Positions 25,405 through 33,954 of a DNA stretch of 64,000 bases are shown here, one piece after another (the first letter of the stretch is position 1; every line of letters starts with the position of its first letter). The DNA is from Ancylobacter koreensis. GTDB taxonomy: Bacteria; Pseudomonadota; Alphaproteobacteria; Rhizobiales; Xanthobacteraceae. The translations under genes and the position numbers were made by a program. The stretch is taken from assembly GCF_023016525.1 (NCBI RefSeq), contig NZ_JALKCG010000001.1, forward strand, positions 620,001 through 684,000, written 5' to 3'. The notes under the pieces were generated by a model, which was not told the DNA's origin, made no database searches, and worked only from the letters and a program-made list of their open reading frames with translations.

Positions 25405-26241
25405 ATGGACATCACCCCCATTCCGCACCCCGCATCCCCCGATTCCGCCGCCGTCCCCGCCGTCGATCCTCTCGCCGATCCCGCCATCGCCGCGCGCCAT
25501 CTGGCAGACGCGGTGGTGGCCGCCGGCGCAGTCGCGGTGGCGATGTTCCGCGAGGGGGTGAAGAGTTGGTCCAAGCACAATGATTCCCCCGTCACCGAGG
25601 CGGACCTCGCCGTCGACCTGATGCTGCGCGAGCGCCTCAGCCTGATCGGTCCCGGCTATGGCTGGCTATCGGAGGAAACCGCCGACGAGCCCTCGCGCCT
25701 CTCGCGCCGGCGGGTGTGGATCGTGGATCCCATCGACGGCACCCGCGCCTATATGGCGGGCGGGCAGGACTGGTGCGTCGAGGCGGCGCTGGTGGAGGAC
25801 GGCCGTCCGATCGCCGGCGCGCTGTTCGCGCCTGTCACTGACGAGCTGTTCGTCGCCGTGCTCGGCGGCGGGGCTACGCGAAACGGCCAGGCCATCGAGG
25901 TCTCGCGCACGCACGCGCTCGGCGGCGCGGTGGTGGATGGCCCGGCGCCCTGGCTCAACCACATCGACCGTGCAGGCCCGCTACGCCGGGTGACGCGCAT
26001 CCGCTCGCTGGCGCTGCGGATCGCCCGCGTGGCGACGGGCGAGCTGGATGCGGCACTGGCGTCACCCAATGGCAATGATTGGGACCTTGCCGCAGCGGAC
26101 CTTTTGGTGCACGAAGCAGGAGGACGCCTGACCACGCTCGACGGCCATCCTCTCGCCTATAATGCGCCGGTGCCGCGGCATGGCGCGCTGGTTTCCGCCG
26201 GCAGCGTGCTGCACCCGGCCCTGGTGGCGGCGGCACGCTGA
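25405..26241 (+). CDS. cysQ: 3'(2'),5'-bisphosphate nucleotidase CysQ-type (inositol monophosphatase family)
   Basis: A 278-residue metal-dependent phosphatase. Motif A is WIVDPIDGTRAYMAG (about residues 108-122), motif B is NDWDLAAADLLVHEAGG (about 216-232), and the metal Glu lies in WLSEETADE. CysQ removes PAP produced in sulfate assimilation; inositol phosphatase activity is possible. ATG at 25405 is preferred over the adjacent TTG. It leads the conserved run to DUF4170, DUF374, waaA and lpxK. Confidence 0.88.
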   Translation: MDITPIPHPASPDSAAVPAVDPLADPAIAARHLADAVVAAGAVAVAMFREGVKSWSKHNDSPVTEADLAVDLMLRERLSLIGPGYGWLSEETADEPSRLSRRRVWIVDPIDGTRAYMAGGQDWCVEAALVEDGRPIAGALFAPVTDELFVAVLGGGATRNGQAIEVSRTHALGGAVVDGPAPWLNHIDRAGPLRRVTRIRSLALRIARVATGELDAALASPNGNDWDLAAADLLVHEAGGRLTTLDGHPLAYNAPVPRHGALVSAGSVLHPALVAAAR

Positions 26242-26312
26242 GCGGACACGGGCGCGGGCTTCCGGCACGGGACCCACCCGGCACTGACGAAACCGGCACA
26301 GGACCAACCGGA

Positions 26313-26561
26313 ATGACCGAGACCTCCTCACCCGCGCAGCTTCTGCATCTCGTCTTCGGCGGCGAGCTGGAGAACATCGACGGCGTCACCTTCAAGGACC
26401 TCGCCGGGCTCGACATCGTCGGTATCTACCCCAATTACGCCACCGCCCACGCCGCCTGGAAGGCCAAGGCGCAGCAGACGGTCGACAACGCGCAGATGCG
26501 CTATTTCATCGTCCATCTCCACCGCCTGCTGGATCCGGAAACCAGCACCAAGAGCAGCTGA
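26313..26561 (+). CDS. DUF4170 family protein
   Basis: An 82-residue protein (LHLVFGGELENIDGVTFKDL, DIVGIYPNYATAHAAWKAKA, RYFIVHLHRLLDPE) matching DUF4170. Its constant position before the DUF374 acyltransferase and waaA in alphaproteobacteria suggests a role with lipid A or envelope synthesis, but no activity is known. The next gene starts 9 nt downstream. Confidence 0.88.
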   Translation: MTETSSPAQLLHLVFGGELENIDGVTFKDLAGLDIVGIYPNYATAHAAWKAKAQQTVDNAQMRYFIVHLHRLLDPETSTKSS

Positions 26562-26570
26562 CCCTTCCTC

Positions 26571-27317
26571 ATGTGGCGTCGACTGCGCACTTCACCGGCG
26601 GTCCGCTCCGCGCTCGGCCGCGGCATGGCCTCCTATCTGCGCCTCGTCTGGCGCACGCAGCGCGTGGTGATGGAGCCGGCCAATCTCTATGAGCTGGCCG
26701 ACGCGCAGCTCCCGATGATCCTCACCTTCTGGCACGGCCAGCATTTCCTCACCCCCTTCCTGGTGAAGCCCTATCACCGGGCGCGGGTGATGATCTCGCG
26801 CAGCGCCGACGCCGACGTGAACGCCATCGCCGCCGAGGCGCTGGGCATCGGCACGGTGCGCGGCTCGGGCGCGCAGGGGCGCGACTTCCGCACCAAGGGC
26901 GGCTTCAACGCCACGCTGGAGATGATCCGCCATCTCGGCGAGGGCACCAACGTGGCGATGACCGCCGACGTGCCGAAGATCTCGCGCGTCGCCGGGCTCG
27001 GCGTCGTCACCATCGCCAAGCATTCCGGCCGGCCGATCTACCCGGTCGCCATCGCCACCTCGCGCCGCATCGTGGCGCGCAGCTGGGACAAGTCGGCGAT
27101 CCATCTGCCCTTCGGCCGTGCCGCCGTGGTCGCCGGCGACGGTGTGCGTGTCGCCGCCGATGCCGGCCCCGAGGAACTGGAGGCCGCCCGCCGCGAATTG
27201 CAGCGCCAACTCGAGGTCGCCACCGCACGCGCCGAGGAACTGGTCGGCCGCCCGGCGGCGCCGGTGCGCGCGAGCGCGCGCGAGGGGGCTTCCCCCGCAC
27301 AGGCGCCCGAGGGCTAG
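26571..27317 (+). CDS. DUF374 lysophospholipid acyltransferase family protein
   Basis: A 248-residue protein of the DUF374 branch of acyltransferases. The catalytic H(X)4-type region is MILTFWHGQHFLTPF. RGSGAQGRDFRTKGG and VAMTADVPKISRVAGLGVV follow in place of the PlsC EGTRS block. The C-terminal 40 residues are a charged Ala/Glu tail. Its position between DUF4170 and waaA suggests lipid A or another envelope lipid as substrate; this is inferred. Confidence 0.85.
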   Translation: MWRRLRTSPAVRSALGRGMASYLRLVWRTQRVVMEPANLYELADAQLPMILTFWHGQHFLTPFLVKPYHRARVMISRSADADVNAIAAEALGIGTVRGSGAQGRDFRTKGGFNATLEMIRHLGEGTNVAMTADVPKISRVAGLGVVTIAKHSGRPIYPVAIATSRRIVARSWDKSAIHLPFGRAAVVAGDGVRVAADAGPEELEAARRELQRQLEVATARAEELVGRPAAPVRASAREGASPAQAPEG

Positions 27318-27325
27318 GACGCGCG

Positions 27326-28621
27326 ATGGCGAAGGCGCGCACCTCCCTCCTCATCCGCCTCTACCGGGCGGCGACCTGGCTGGCGACGCCCTTCATCGGC
27401 CTGCTGCTGGCGCGCCGGCTCAAGCGCGGCAAGGAGGACGGCACCCGTCTGCGCGAGCGCTACGGCCATGCCGGCGCCCCCCGCCCGCGCGGCCCGCTGG
27501 TCTGGCTGCACGGGGCGAGCGTCGGCGAGATGATCGCCGTTCTGCCGCTGATCGACCGGCTGCGGGCGCGCGGCTTCCAGGTTCTGTTCACCTCGGGCAC
27601 GCTGACCTCGGCGAAGCTCGCCACGGCGCGCCTGCCGCCTGACGTGCCGCACCAGTTCGTGCCGCTCGATTCGCCGCTCTTCCTGCGGCGCTTCCTCAAG
27701 CACTGGCGGCCGGACCTCGTGCTGCTGGTGGAATCCGAGCTGTGGCCCAACCTCATCTGCGAGGTGAGCGCGCGCGGCACGCCATTGGTGCTGGTGAACG
27801 CCCGCATGTCGCCGCGCTCCTTCGCGAGCTGGCAGCGCATCGCCGGCTCGGTCGGCGCGCTGCTGTCGCAGGTCGATCTGTGCCTTGCGCAGGGCGCGGA
27901 GGATGGCGGGCGTCTGCGCCGGCTCGGCGCGCCGCGCGTCACCGTCACCGGCAACCTGAAATTCGACGCGCCCCCGCCCCCGGTCGACCTTGCCGCCTTC
28001 GACGCGCTGGCGACCGCCGTGACCGGGCGCGAGGTGTTCGTCGCCGCCTCAACCCATCCGGGCGAGGAGGAGATCATCGTCGAGGCGCATCAGCGGCTCG
28101 CCAAGGAGATGCCCGGCCTGCTCACCGTCATCGCCCCGCGCCATCCCGAGCGCGGACCTGCGGTGGTGAAGCTCGCCACCGAGGCGGGCTGCCCGGCGGT
28201 GCTGCGCTCGGACGGCTATCTCCCCGATCGGGGCACCGGCATCTATGTCGCCGACACGATCGGCGAGCTCGGCATCTTCTACCGGCTGGGCGGGGTGGCG
28301 CTGCTGGGCGGCTCGCTGGCGCGCAAGGGCGGGCAGAACCCGATCGAGCCGATCAAGCTCGACACGGCGATCCTGCACGGCCCGCATGTGACGAATTTCG
28401 CCGAACTCTACGCCCGGCTCGACGAGGCGCGCGGGGCGGCGCCGGTGACGGACGCCCGTTCGCTCGCCGCCAGCGCCTACATGCTGCTCGCCGATGCCGC
28501 CTCGCGCCGGCGCATGGTCGGCGCCGGCCAGACGACGGTCGAGAGCTTCGGCGGCGCGCTGGAGCGAACGCTCGCGGCCATCGACCCCTATCTGGTACAG
28601 ATAAGGCTGGAGAGGCACTGA
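27326..28621 (+). CDS. waaA: 3-deoxy-D-manno-octulosonic acid transferase
   Basis: A 431-residue GT30 glycosyltransferase that adds Kdo from CMP-Kdo to lipid IVA at the inner membrane. An N-terminal anchor (ATWLATPFIGLLLARRLK) is followed by WLHGASVGEMIAVLPLI with the catalytic Glu, VESELWPNLI, VTGNLKFDAPPPP and the C-terminal GGSLARKGGQNPIEP. It begins 8 nt after the DUF374 gene and its stop lies 5 nt before the lpxK ATG. Confidence 0.95.
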   Translation: MAKARTSLLIRLYRAATWLATPFIGLLLARRLKRGKEDGTRLRERYGHAGAPRPRGPLVWLHGASVGEMIAVLPLIDRLRARGFQVLFTSGTLTSAKLATARLPPDVPHQFVPLDSPLFLRRFLKHWRPDLVLLVESELWPNLICEVSARGTPLVLVNARMSPRSFASWQRIAGSVGALLSQVDLCLAQGAEDGGRLRRLGAPRVTVTGNLKFDAPPPPVDLAAFDALATAVTGREVFVAASTHPGEEEIIVEAHQRLAKEMPGLLTVIAPRHPERGPAVVKLATEAGCPAVLRSDGYLPDRGTGIYVADTIGELGIFYRLGGVALLGGSLARKGGQNPIEPIKLDTAILHGPHVTNFAELYARLDEARGAAPVTDARSLAASAYMLLADAASRRRMVGAGQTTVESFGGALERTLAAIDPYLVQIRLERH

Positions 28622-28626
28622 GCGAG

Positions 28627-29646
28627 ATGCGGGCGCCGGCTTTCTGGTGGCGGACGGAGCGCAGCGCGGCGGCGCGGCTGCTGTCGCCGCTCGGCGCGCT
28701 GGTGGGCGGCGCCACGCTGGCGCGCATGCGCCGGCCGGGCGCCGAGGTGGGCCTGCCGGTCGTGTGCATCGGTAACCCCACGGTGGGCGGCGCCGGCAAG
28801 ACGCCGACCGTCATCGAGGTGGCGCGCCGGCTCGGCCTGCGCGGCCTCAGGCCCGCCGTGCTGTCGCGCGGCTATGGCGGGCGGCTTATCGGCCCGGTGC
28901 GGGTCGATCCGCTGCTGCACAGTGCCGAGGATGTGGGTGACGAGCCGCTGCTGCACGCGCGCGCCGTGCCGACCTTCGTCGCCCGCGACCGGCTGGCCGG
29001 CGCGCAGGCCGCCGCCCAGGCCGGCGCCGACATCCTCATCATGGATGACGGCTTCCAGAGCCCGACGCTCGCCAAGGCGCTGTCCATCCTCGTGGTCGAC
29101 GCGGGCGTCGGCGTCGGCAACGGGCTGTGCCTGCCGGCGGGGCCCCTGCGCGCGCCGCTCGCCCCGCAGCTCGAACAGGCGCAGGCGCTCCTCGTGATCG
29201 GCGAGGGCGCGGGCGGCGAGCGGGTGGCGCGCGACGGCTACGCCGCCGGCACGGTGGTGCTGCGCGGACGCCTTGCCCCGGAAGCGCAGGCGGTGGCGCG
29301 GCTGTTCGGCAAGCGGGTGCTCGCCTATGCCGGCATCGGCCGTCCCGCCAAGTTCTTCGAGACGCTGCGCGGGCTCGGCGTGCTCACCACGCTGACGCGC
29401 GCCTTCCCCGACCATCACGTCTACACGGCGGCCGAGGTCGAGGAACTGCGCGCGCTGGCGGAGGAGAAGGACCTGGTGCTGGTCACGACGGAGAAGGACG
29501 CGATGCGCCTTGCCGGCAGCGATATCGGCCAGCATCTGCTCGACGTGTCGGACGTATTGCCGGTGCGCATGGCACTGGAGCCGCAGAGCGCGCGGGCGCT
29601 GGAGCGCATGCTGGCGGGACTGGGCAAGCGGCTCGAAGGCGGCTGA
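28627..29646 (+). CDS. lpxK: tetraacyldisaccharide 4'-kinase
   Basis: A 339-residue P-loop kinase phosphorylating the lipid A precursor at the 4' position. The Walker A is GNPTVGGAGKTPT (about residues 42-54), followed by LSRGYGGRLIGPVRVD, the catalytic DDGFQSP motif and TTEKDAMRLAG near the C-terminus. The ATG at 28627 is 5 nt past the waaA stop codon, fitting the waaA-lpxK operon. Confidence 0.95.
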   Translation: MRAPAFWWRTERSAAARLLSPLGALVGGATLARMRRPGAEVGLPVVCIGNPTVGGAGKTPTVIEVARRLGLRGLRPAVLSRGYGGRLIGPVRVDPLLHSAEDVGDEPLLHARAVPTFVARDRLAGAQAAAQAGADILIMDDGFQSPTLAKALSILVVDAGVGVGNGLCLPAGPLRAPLAPQLEQAQALLVIGEGAGGERVARDGYAAGTVVLRGRLAPEAQAVARLFGKRVLAYAGIGRPAKFFETLRGLGVLTTLTRAFPDHHVYTAAEVEELRALAEEKDLVLVTTEKDAMRLAGSDIGQHLLDVSDVLPVRMALEPQSARALERMLAGLGKRLEGG

Positions 29647-29660
29647 CGCCGCTCCGGCCT

Positions 29661-29879
29661 CTAGCGCGCCCGCTCCGGGTGCAGCCGGGCGATCACCGCC
29701 TGCGGCGTGGCATAGGCTTCCTGCAGGTCGACGCTCCAGTAGCGCAGTTCGTCGAGCGGGATCGGCTCGCCGGTCACGGCGCAGCGCACGAAGGTGCCCG
29801 GACGCACGACCCGGAAGTCGCCGTCGAGATAGCGCAGCTCGGCTTCGCCGGAGGCTGAGAAACGTTCGAAGCGGTTCAT
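29661..29879 (-). CDS. DUF2093 family protein
   Basis: A 72-residue protein (FERFSASGEAELRYLDGDFR, RPGTFVRCAVTGEPIPLDEL, RYWSVDLQEAYATPQ) matching DUF2093, a short conserved alphaproteobacterial family with no known role. It is convergent with lpxK and lies downstream of xseA on the same strand, its usual neighbour in Hyphomicrobiales. Confidence 0.88.
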   Translation of the reverse strand: MNRFERFSASGEAELRYLDGDFRVVRPGTFVRCAVTGEPIPLDELRYWSVDLQEAYATPQAVIARLHPERAR

Positions 29880-29961
29880 GGTCCCGCTGATCCTGCTGTT
29901 CGTCCGGCCCCGACAATAGAGAACCGGGGCACCCCGCCGCAACCCCGACCGGCGTCGAGGC

Positions 29962-31533
29962 CTATCCGCCGAACAAGGTGGGTTGGCTGTCCTCGTCCGG
30001 CAAGGGACGCGCGCGCGGCGCGGCCGAGGATTTTCGCGGCGCCCGGGGCGGCTGTGCCGGGCCGCTCGGCGGAGGCGGCGAGCCGCCGCCCGCCACCGCC
30101 TCGACCCGCCCGTCGCGGAACTCGATCTGCAGCGCGTCGCCCGCCGTGATGCCTGCCGCCGCGTGCACCGGGACGCCGGACGCGTCGCGGACGAGGGCAA
30201 ATCCACGCGCGAGCACGCCCTTGTAGGACAGCGCCTGCATGAGCTGTTCGAGCGCGCGCAGGCGGCGGGCGCGCTCCTGCTGGGAGCGCAGCAGCGCCGG
30301 CTTCAGCCGCGCATGCAGCCCCTCCGAGCGCTCGCGGGCACGGGAAATCCGCTCGCGATGCGCACCGGCATTGGCGCGCAGGGCCGAGGCGAGCCGGCCG
30401 GCGAACAGGTCGAAGCGCTCGCGCCGCCGCTCCACCAGACCGGCGAGGCGCTGTGGCGTGAAGCGGCCCTCGATGCGTGTCAGCGCCAGACGGTGCGCGC
30501 CGGCATTGGCCTTTAGCGCGCGCGGCAGCCGCTGGCCGGCAATGTCGAGCCGTTGGCGGGGCGAAGCGAGCAGCGCGTCGGCGCTCGGCAGCAGGCGGGC
30601 AAGGCCGCGCAGGTCGGCGCGCCGCCGGTCGAGCCCGCGCGCGAAGCTGGCGCGCAGCCGCGCATGCAGGCCCGCCACCTCGGCGACGAGATCGGCACGC
30701 ACCGGCACCGTCATCTCGGCGGCGGCGGTCGGTGTGGGGGCGCGCACATCCGCCGCGAAGTCGATCAGCGTCACGTCGGTCTCGTGGCCGACGGCCGAGA
30801 TCAGCGGAATCGCACTCTCCGCCGCCGCCCGCACTACGCTCTCCTCGGAAAAGCCGAGCAGGTCTTCCAGCGAGCCGCCGCCCCGCGCCACGATCAGCAC
30901 GTCCGGGCGGGGAATCGGCCCGCCGACGGGGAGCGCGTTGAAGCCGCGTATGGCCGCGCTCACCTCGGCCCCCGAGGTGTCGCCCTGCACGCGCACCGGC
31001 CAGACCAGCACGTGGCGCGGGAAGCGGTCCTGAAGCCGGTGCAGGATGTCGCGGATCACCGCGCCGGTCGGCGAGGTGACGACGCCGACGACGCGCGGCA
31101 GGAAGGGCGGGCGGCGCTTGCGCTCGGGCGCGAACAGGCCCTCGGCGGCGAGGCGGCGCTTGCGCTCCTCCAGCATCGCCATGATGGCGCCGGCGCCGGC
31201 GAATTCGAGCTGCTCGATGACGATCTGGTAGGAGGACTTGCCGGGGAAGGTGGTGATGCGCCCGACGGCGACCACCTCCAGCCCTTCCTCGGGCTTCAGC
31301 CGCAGCCGGCCGAAATTGCCCTTCCACACCACGGCGTCGATACGCGCGTTCTGGTCCTTCAGGCTGAAATAGGCGTGGCCCGAGGAGTGCGGCCCGCGAT
31401 AGCCGGAAATTTCGCCGCGCACCCGCACATGGCCGAAGGCGTCCTCCACCGTGCGCTTGAGCGCGCCGGAGAGTTCCGAGACGGTCCAGTCGGGGGCGTT
31501 GGAGGTCGGCGATTCGGGCGCGAGGTCGGACAT
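29962..31533 (-). CDS. xseA: exodeoxyribonuclease VII large subunit
   Basis: A 523-residue nuclease subunit. The N-terminal OB-fold (about residues 15-115; [39 protein letters not shown]) precedes the catalytic domain with [13 protein letters not shown], the [17 protein letters not shown] motif and [21 protein letters not shown] coiled-coil helical region and a long Pro/Ala-rich tail end the protein. With XseB (not in this window) it degrades single-stranded DNA. The ATG at 31533 is chosen by homology. Confidence 0.95.
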   Translation of the reverse strand: MSDLAPESPTSNAPDWTVSELSGALKRTVEDAFGHVRVRGEISGYRGPHSSGHAYFSLKDQNARIDAVVWKGNFGRLRLKPEEGLEVVAVGRITTFPGKSSYQIVIEQLEFAGAGAIMAMLEERKRRLAAEGLFAPERKRRPPFLPRVVGVVTSPTGAVIRDILHRLQDRFPRHVLVWPVRVQGDTSGAEVSAAIRGFNALPVGGPIPRPDVLIVARGGGSLEDLLGFSEESVVRAAAESAIPLISAVGHETDVTLIDFAADVRAPTPTAAAEMTVPVRADLVAEVAGLHARLRASFARGLDRRRADLRGLARLLPSADALLASPRQRLDIAGQRLPRALKANAGAHRLALTRIEGRFTPQRLAGLVERRRERFDLFAGRLASALRANAGAHRERISRARERSEGLHARLKPALLRSQQERARRLRALEQLMQALSYKGVLARGFALVRDASGVPVHAAAGITAGDALQIEFRDGRVEAVAGGGSPPPPSGPAQPPRAPRKSSAAPRARPLPDEDSQPTLFGG

Positions 31534-31602
31534 GAGGGAGTGATAGTCGGATTTGGCTGAGGCGGAAACCGTGCGGCGGGGGGTGACGGCCCCCCACACG
31601 CC

Positions 31603-31684
31603 GTCATGGCCGGGCTTGACCCGGCCATCCTCGTGTTGCTGCCGCGCCGAAGGCGTGGATGCCCGGCCCAAGGCCAGGCATGAC
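31603..31684. repeat. pair of type-A palindromic repeats, opposed
   Basis: Two 30-bp units face each other. One reads GTCATGGCCGGG..CCCGGCCATCC (31603-31632) and the other is its reverse-complement form, GGATGCCCGGCC..AGGCATGAC (to 31684). Each is itself a hairpin. They fill the gap between xseA and glyQ and belong to the same family as the elements at 36.3, 40.1-40.7 and 48.4 kb. Confidence 0.85.
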
Positions 31685-31766
31685 GGTGCATCCGCCTCCC
31701 CACCTTGATCCCCGCCCCGCCGCGCCTTAGGTTGCGCCGCCTTTCCCGCCCAACCGCCGAGCCTCC

Positions 31767-32708
31767 ATGATCGATCCCGCTCTGCCGCCGCACATGCGCC
31801 CCGACAAGTCGTTCCAGGGGCTCATCCTTGCGCTCCATGCCTTCTGGGCAGACAAGGGCTGCGTCGTGCTCCAGCCCTACGACATGGAAGTCGGCGCCGG
31901 CACCTTCCACCCGGCGACCACGCTGCGCGCGCTGGGACCGCTGCCGTGGAAGGCGGCCTATGTGCAGCCCTCGCGCCGGCCCAAGGACGGGCGCTACGGC
32001 GAGAACCCGAACCGGCTGCAGCATTATTACCAGTATCAGGTCATCCTGAAGCCCTCGCCGACCGACCTGCAGGACCTCTACCTCGCCTCGCTCTCGGCCA
32101 TCGGCATCGACCTGAACCTGCACGATGTGCGCTTCGTCGAGGACGACTGGGAGAGCCCGACGCTCGGGGCCTGGGGGCTCGGCTGGGAATGCTGGTGCGA
32201 CGGCATGGAGGTGAGCCAGTTCACTTACTTTCAGCAGGTCGCCGGCTTCGAATGCGCCCCGGTCGCGGGCGAGCTGACCTACGGGCTTGAGCGCCTCGCC
32301 ATGTATGTGCAGGGGGTCGAGAACGTCTACGACCTCAATTTCAACGGCCGCGAGGGCGACGAGAAGGTCACCTATGGCGACGTGTTCCTGCAGGCCGAGC
32401 AGGAATATTCGCGGCACAATTTCGAGCATGCCGACACGGCGATGCTGTTCGAGCAGTTCCGCATGGCCGAAAGCGCGGCGTCAAAATATCTCGAAGCCGG
32501 CTGGAGCGACGACCGCAGCCGCCATCTGATGGCGCAGCCGGCCTATGACCAGTGCATCAAGGCGAGCCACGTTTTCAATCTGCTGGACGCGCGCGGGGTG
32601 ATTTCCGTCACCGAGCGGCAGAGCTACATCCTGCGGGTGCGTGAACTGGCCAAAGCCTGCGGCGCCGCCTGGCTCGCCACGGCCGCAGGCGGCACGCCCG
32701 CGGGGTGA
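31767..32708 (+). CDS. glyQ: glycine--tRNA ligase alpha subunit
   Basis: A 313-residue class II synthetase alpha subunit forming an alpha2beta2 enzyme with GlyS. Motif 2 and 3 regions are visible in [20 protein letters not shown] and in [20 protein letters not shown] through [16 protein letters not shown]. It is separated from glyS by an inserted fic gene; the two are normally adjacent. Confidence 0.97.
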   Translation: MIDPALPPHMRPDKSFQGLILALHAFWADKGCVVLQPYDMEVGAGTFHPATTLRALGPLPWKAAYVQPSRRPKDGRYGENPNRLQHYYQYQVILKPSPTDLQDLYLASLSAIGIDLNLHDVRFVEDDWESPTLGAWGLGWECWCDGMEVSQFTYFQQVAGFECAPVAGELTYGLERLAMYVQGVENVYDLNFNGREGDEKVTYGDVFLQAEQEYSRHNFEHADTAMLFEQFRMAESAASKYLEAGWSDDRSRHLMAQPAYDQCIKASHVFNLLDARGVISVTERQSYILRVRELAKACGAAWLATAAGGTPAG

Positions 32709-32739
32709 TGATCACGCCTTTCAATAACGCGCACATGGA

Positions 32740-32766
32740 TTATAACAAAAGCGCCTTTTGTTATAA
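32740..32766 (+). promoter_or_regulatory. AT-rich palindrome overlapping a promoter for fic
   Basis: A perfect 12-bp inverted repeat (TTATAACAAAAG/CTTTTGTTATAA) with a 3-nt centre. A consensus TATAAT (32762-32767) overlaps its right arm and a weak -35-like TTATAA its left arm, 16 nt apart. Transcription would start near 32774, just before the fic ATG at 32791. The layout suggests an operator-promoter, possibly for autorepression by the Fic protein's winged helix. Confidence 0.5.
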
Positions 32767-32790
32767 TCTTGGTCCGAGTGATTGCACCAA

Positions 32791-33954
32791 ATGAAACCGG
32801 ACGATTTCGCGGGCACGCCGAGCGGCACGTTGGTGCCTACAGACCGTTCGCAGTGGGCTTTCGTGCCCAACCGCTTGCCGCCGCCGCTCGACCTCAGCTC
32901 ACTTGCGGAACCCCTGGCGCGCACCTCGCAGCTTCTCGGCGAATTGAACGGCATTGGCCGAACCCTGGCCGACCCGCTGCTGCTGATCCGTCCGCTTCAG
33001 GCCCGCGAGGCCCTCACATCGTCAAGCATGGAAGGCACCTACACGACGCTCGACGAACTCCTCCTCGTTGATGCCGGCGGCCCCGAAACGGAGGCTCTCC
33101 ACGACACGCGGGAGGTTGTGAACTACCGGCGCGCGCTGGCAAATGCCATCGAGAGCCTGGAGAGGCTCCCGCTGTCGCTTCGGACCATGCGGGATGCTCA
33201 TCGGACCCTTCTCGCCGGCGTCCGGCGGCACCGGGGCTCATCCGCCCAACCCGGCGAATTCAAGGTCCACCAGAACTTTATCGGTGCTCGCGAGATCGAG
33301 GCGGCGCGCTTCGTTCCGCCGCCGCCCGTGGAGGCCGCCGCCTGTCTCGGCGAACTGGAAAAATACATCCACCGCGAGAATCGGGGTGGCATTCCCGATC
33401 TCGTCGACGCCGCGCTTATTCACTATCAGTTCGAAACCATTCACCCCTTCGCGGACGGAAACGGCCGGGTCGGGCGCATGCTCATACCGTTGCATCTGTT
33501 CGTTCGAAGGGCACTTCGGGAGCCGATCCTGTATCTCAGCTCGACCCTTGAGGCGCGCAAGGACGAGTATATCGACCTGATGTTCGCCGTTTCGCAGCGC
33601 GGCGAGTGGCTCGAATGGATCGCCTTTTTCCTTGAAGTCGTCGCCGACGCCTGTACCAGTGCAATCGCTACGGCGGACGCTCTGCTGGCCTTGCAACGCG
33701 ATTACCGCAGACGTGCGACAGGCGCGGGACGCTCCTCGAACCTGCTCGCGATCATCGACCACCTGTTCCGCAGCCAGATCGTCACGATACCGTCCGTTGC
33801 CAGTCTGCTGGGGGTCCAGTATCGCTCCGCGCAACTGAACATCGAAGCCCTGGTCTCGGTCGGCATATTGTCCGAGATCCCCGGCACCTCTAACCCGAAA
33901 TACTTCATGGCGCGCGAAATCCGTGACGTCATCAATCAGAGCTTGGCCCGCTGA
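32791..33954 (+). CDS. Fic family protein (class II, with C-terminal winged helix)
   Basis: A 387-residue Fic/AMPylation-type protein. The canonical active-site motif [12 protein letters not shown] is intact (about residues 220-231). The inhibitory motif (S/T)xxxE(G/N) occurs as SSSMEG N-terminal to the Fic core (about residue 75-80), so the enzyme is auto-inhibited class II. The last 70 residues ([37 protein letters not shown]) form a winged helix. The target is unknown. Base composition is noticeably less GC-rich than the neighbours, and the gene interrupts glyQ-glyS, indicating transfer. Its stop codon overlaps the glyS ATG (TGATG, 33952-33956). Confidence 0.93.
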   Translation: MKPDDFAGTPSGTLVPTDRSQWAFVPNRLPPPLDLSSLAEPLARTSQLLGELNGIGRTLADPLLLIRPLQAREALTSSSMEGTYTTLDELLLVDAGGPETEALHDTREVVNYRRALANAIESLERLPLSLRTMRDAHRTLLAGVRRHRGSSAQPGEFKVHQNFIGAREIEAARFVPPPPVEAAACLGELEKYIHRENRGGIPDLVDAALIHYQFETIHPFADGNGRVGRMLIPLHLFVRRALREPILYLSSTLEARKDEYIDLMFAVSQRGEWLEWIAFFLEVVADACTSAIATADALLALQRDYRRRATGAGRSSNLLAIIDHLFRSQIVTIPSVASLLGVQYRSAQLNIEALVSVGILSEIPGTSNPKYFMAREIRDVINQSLAR

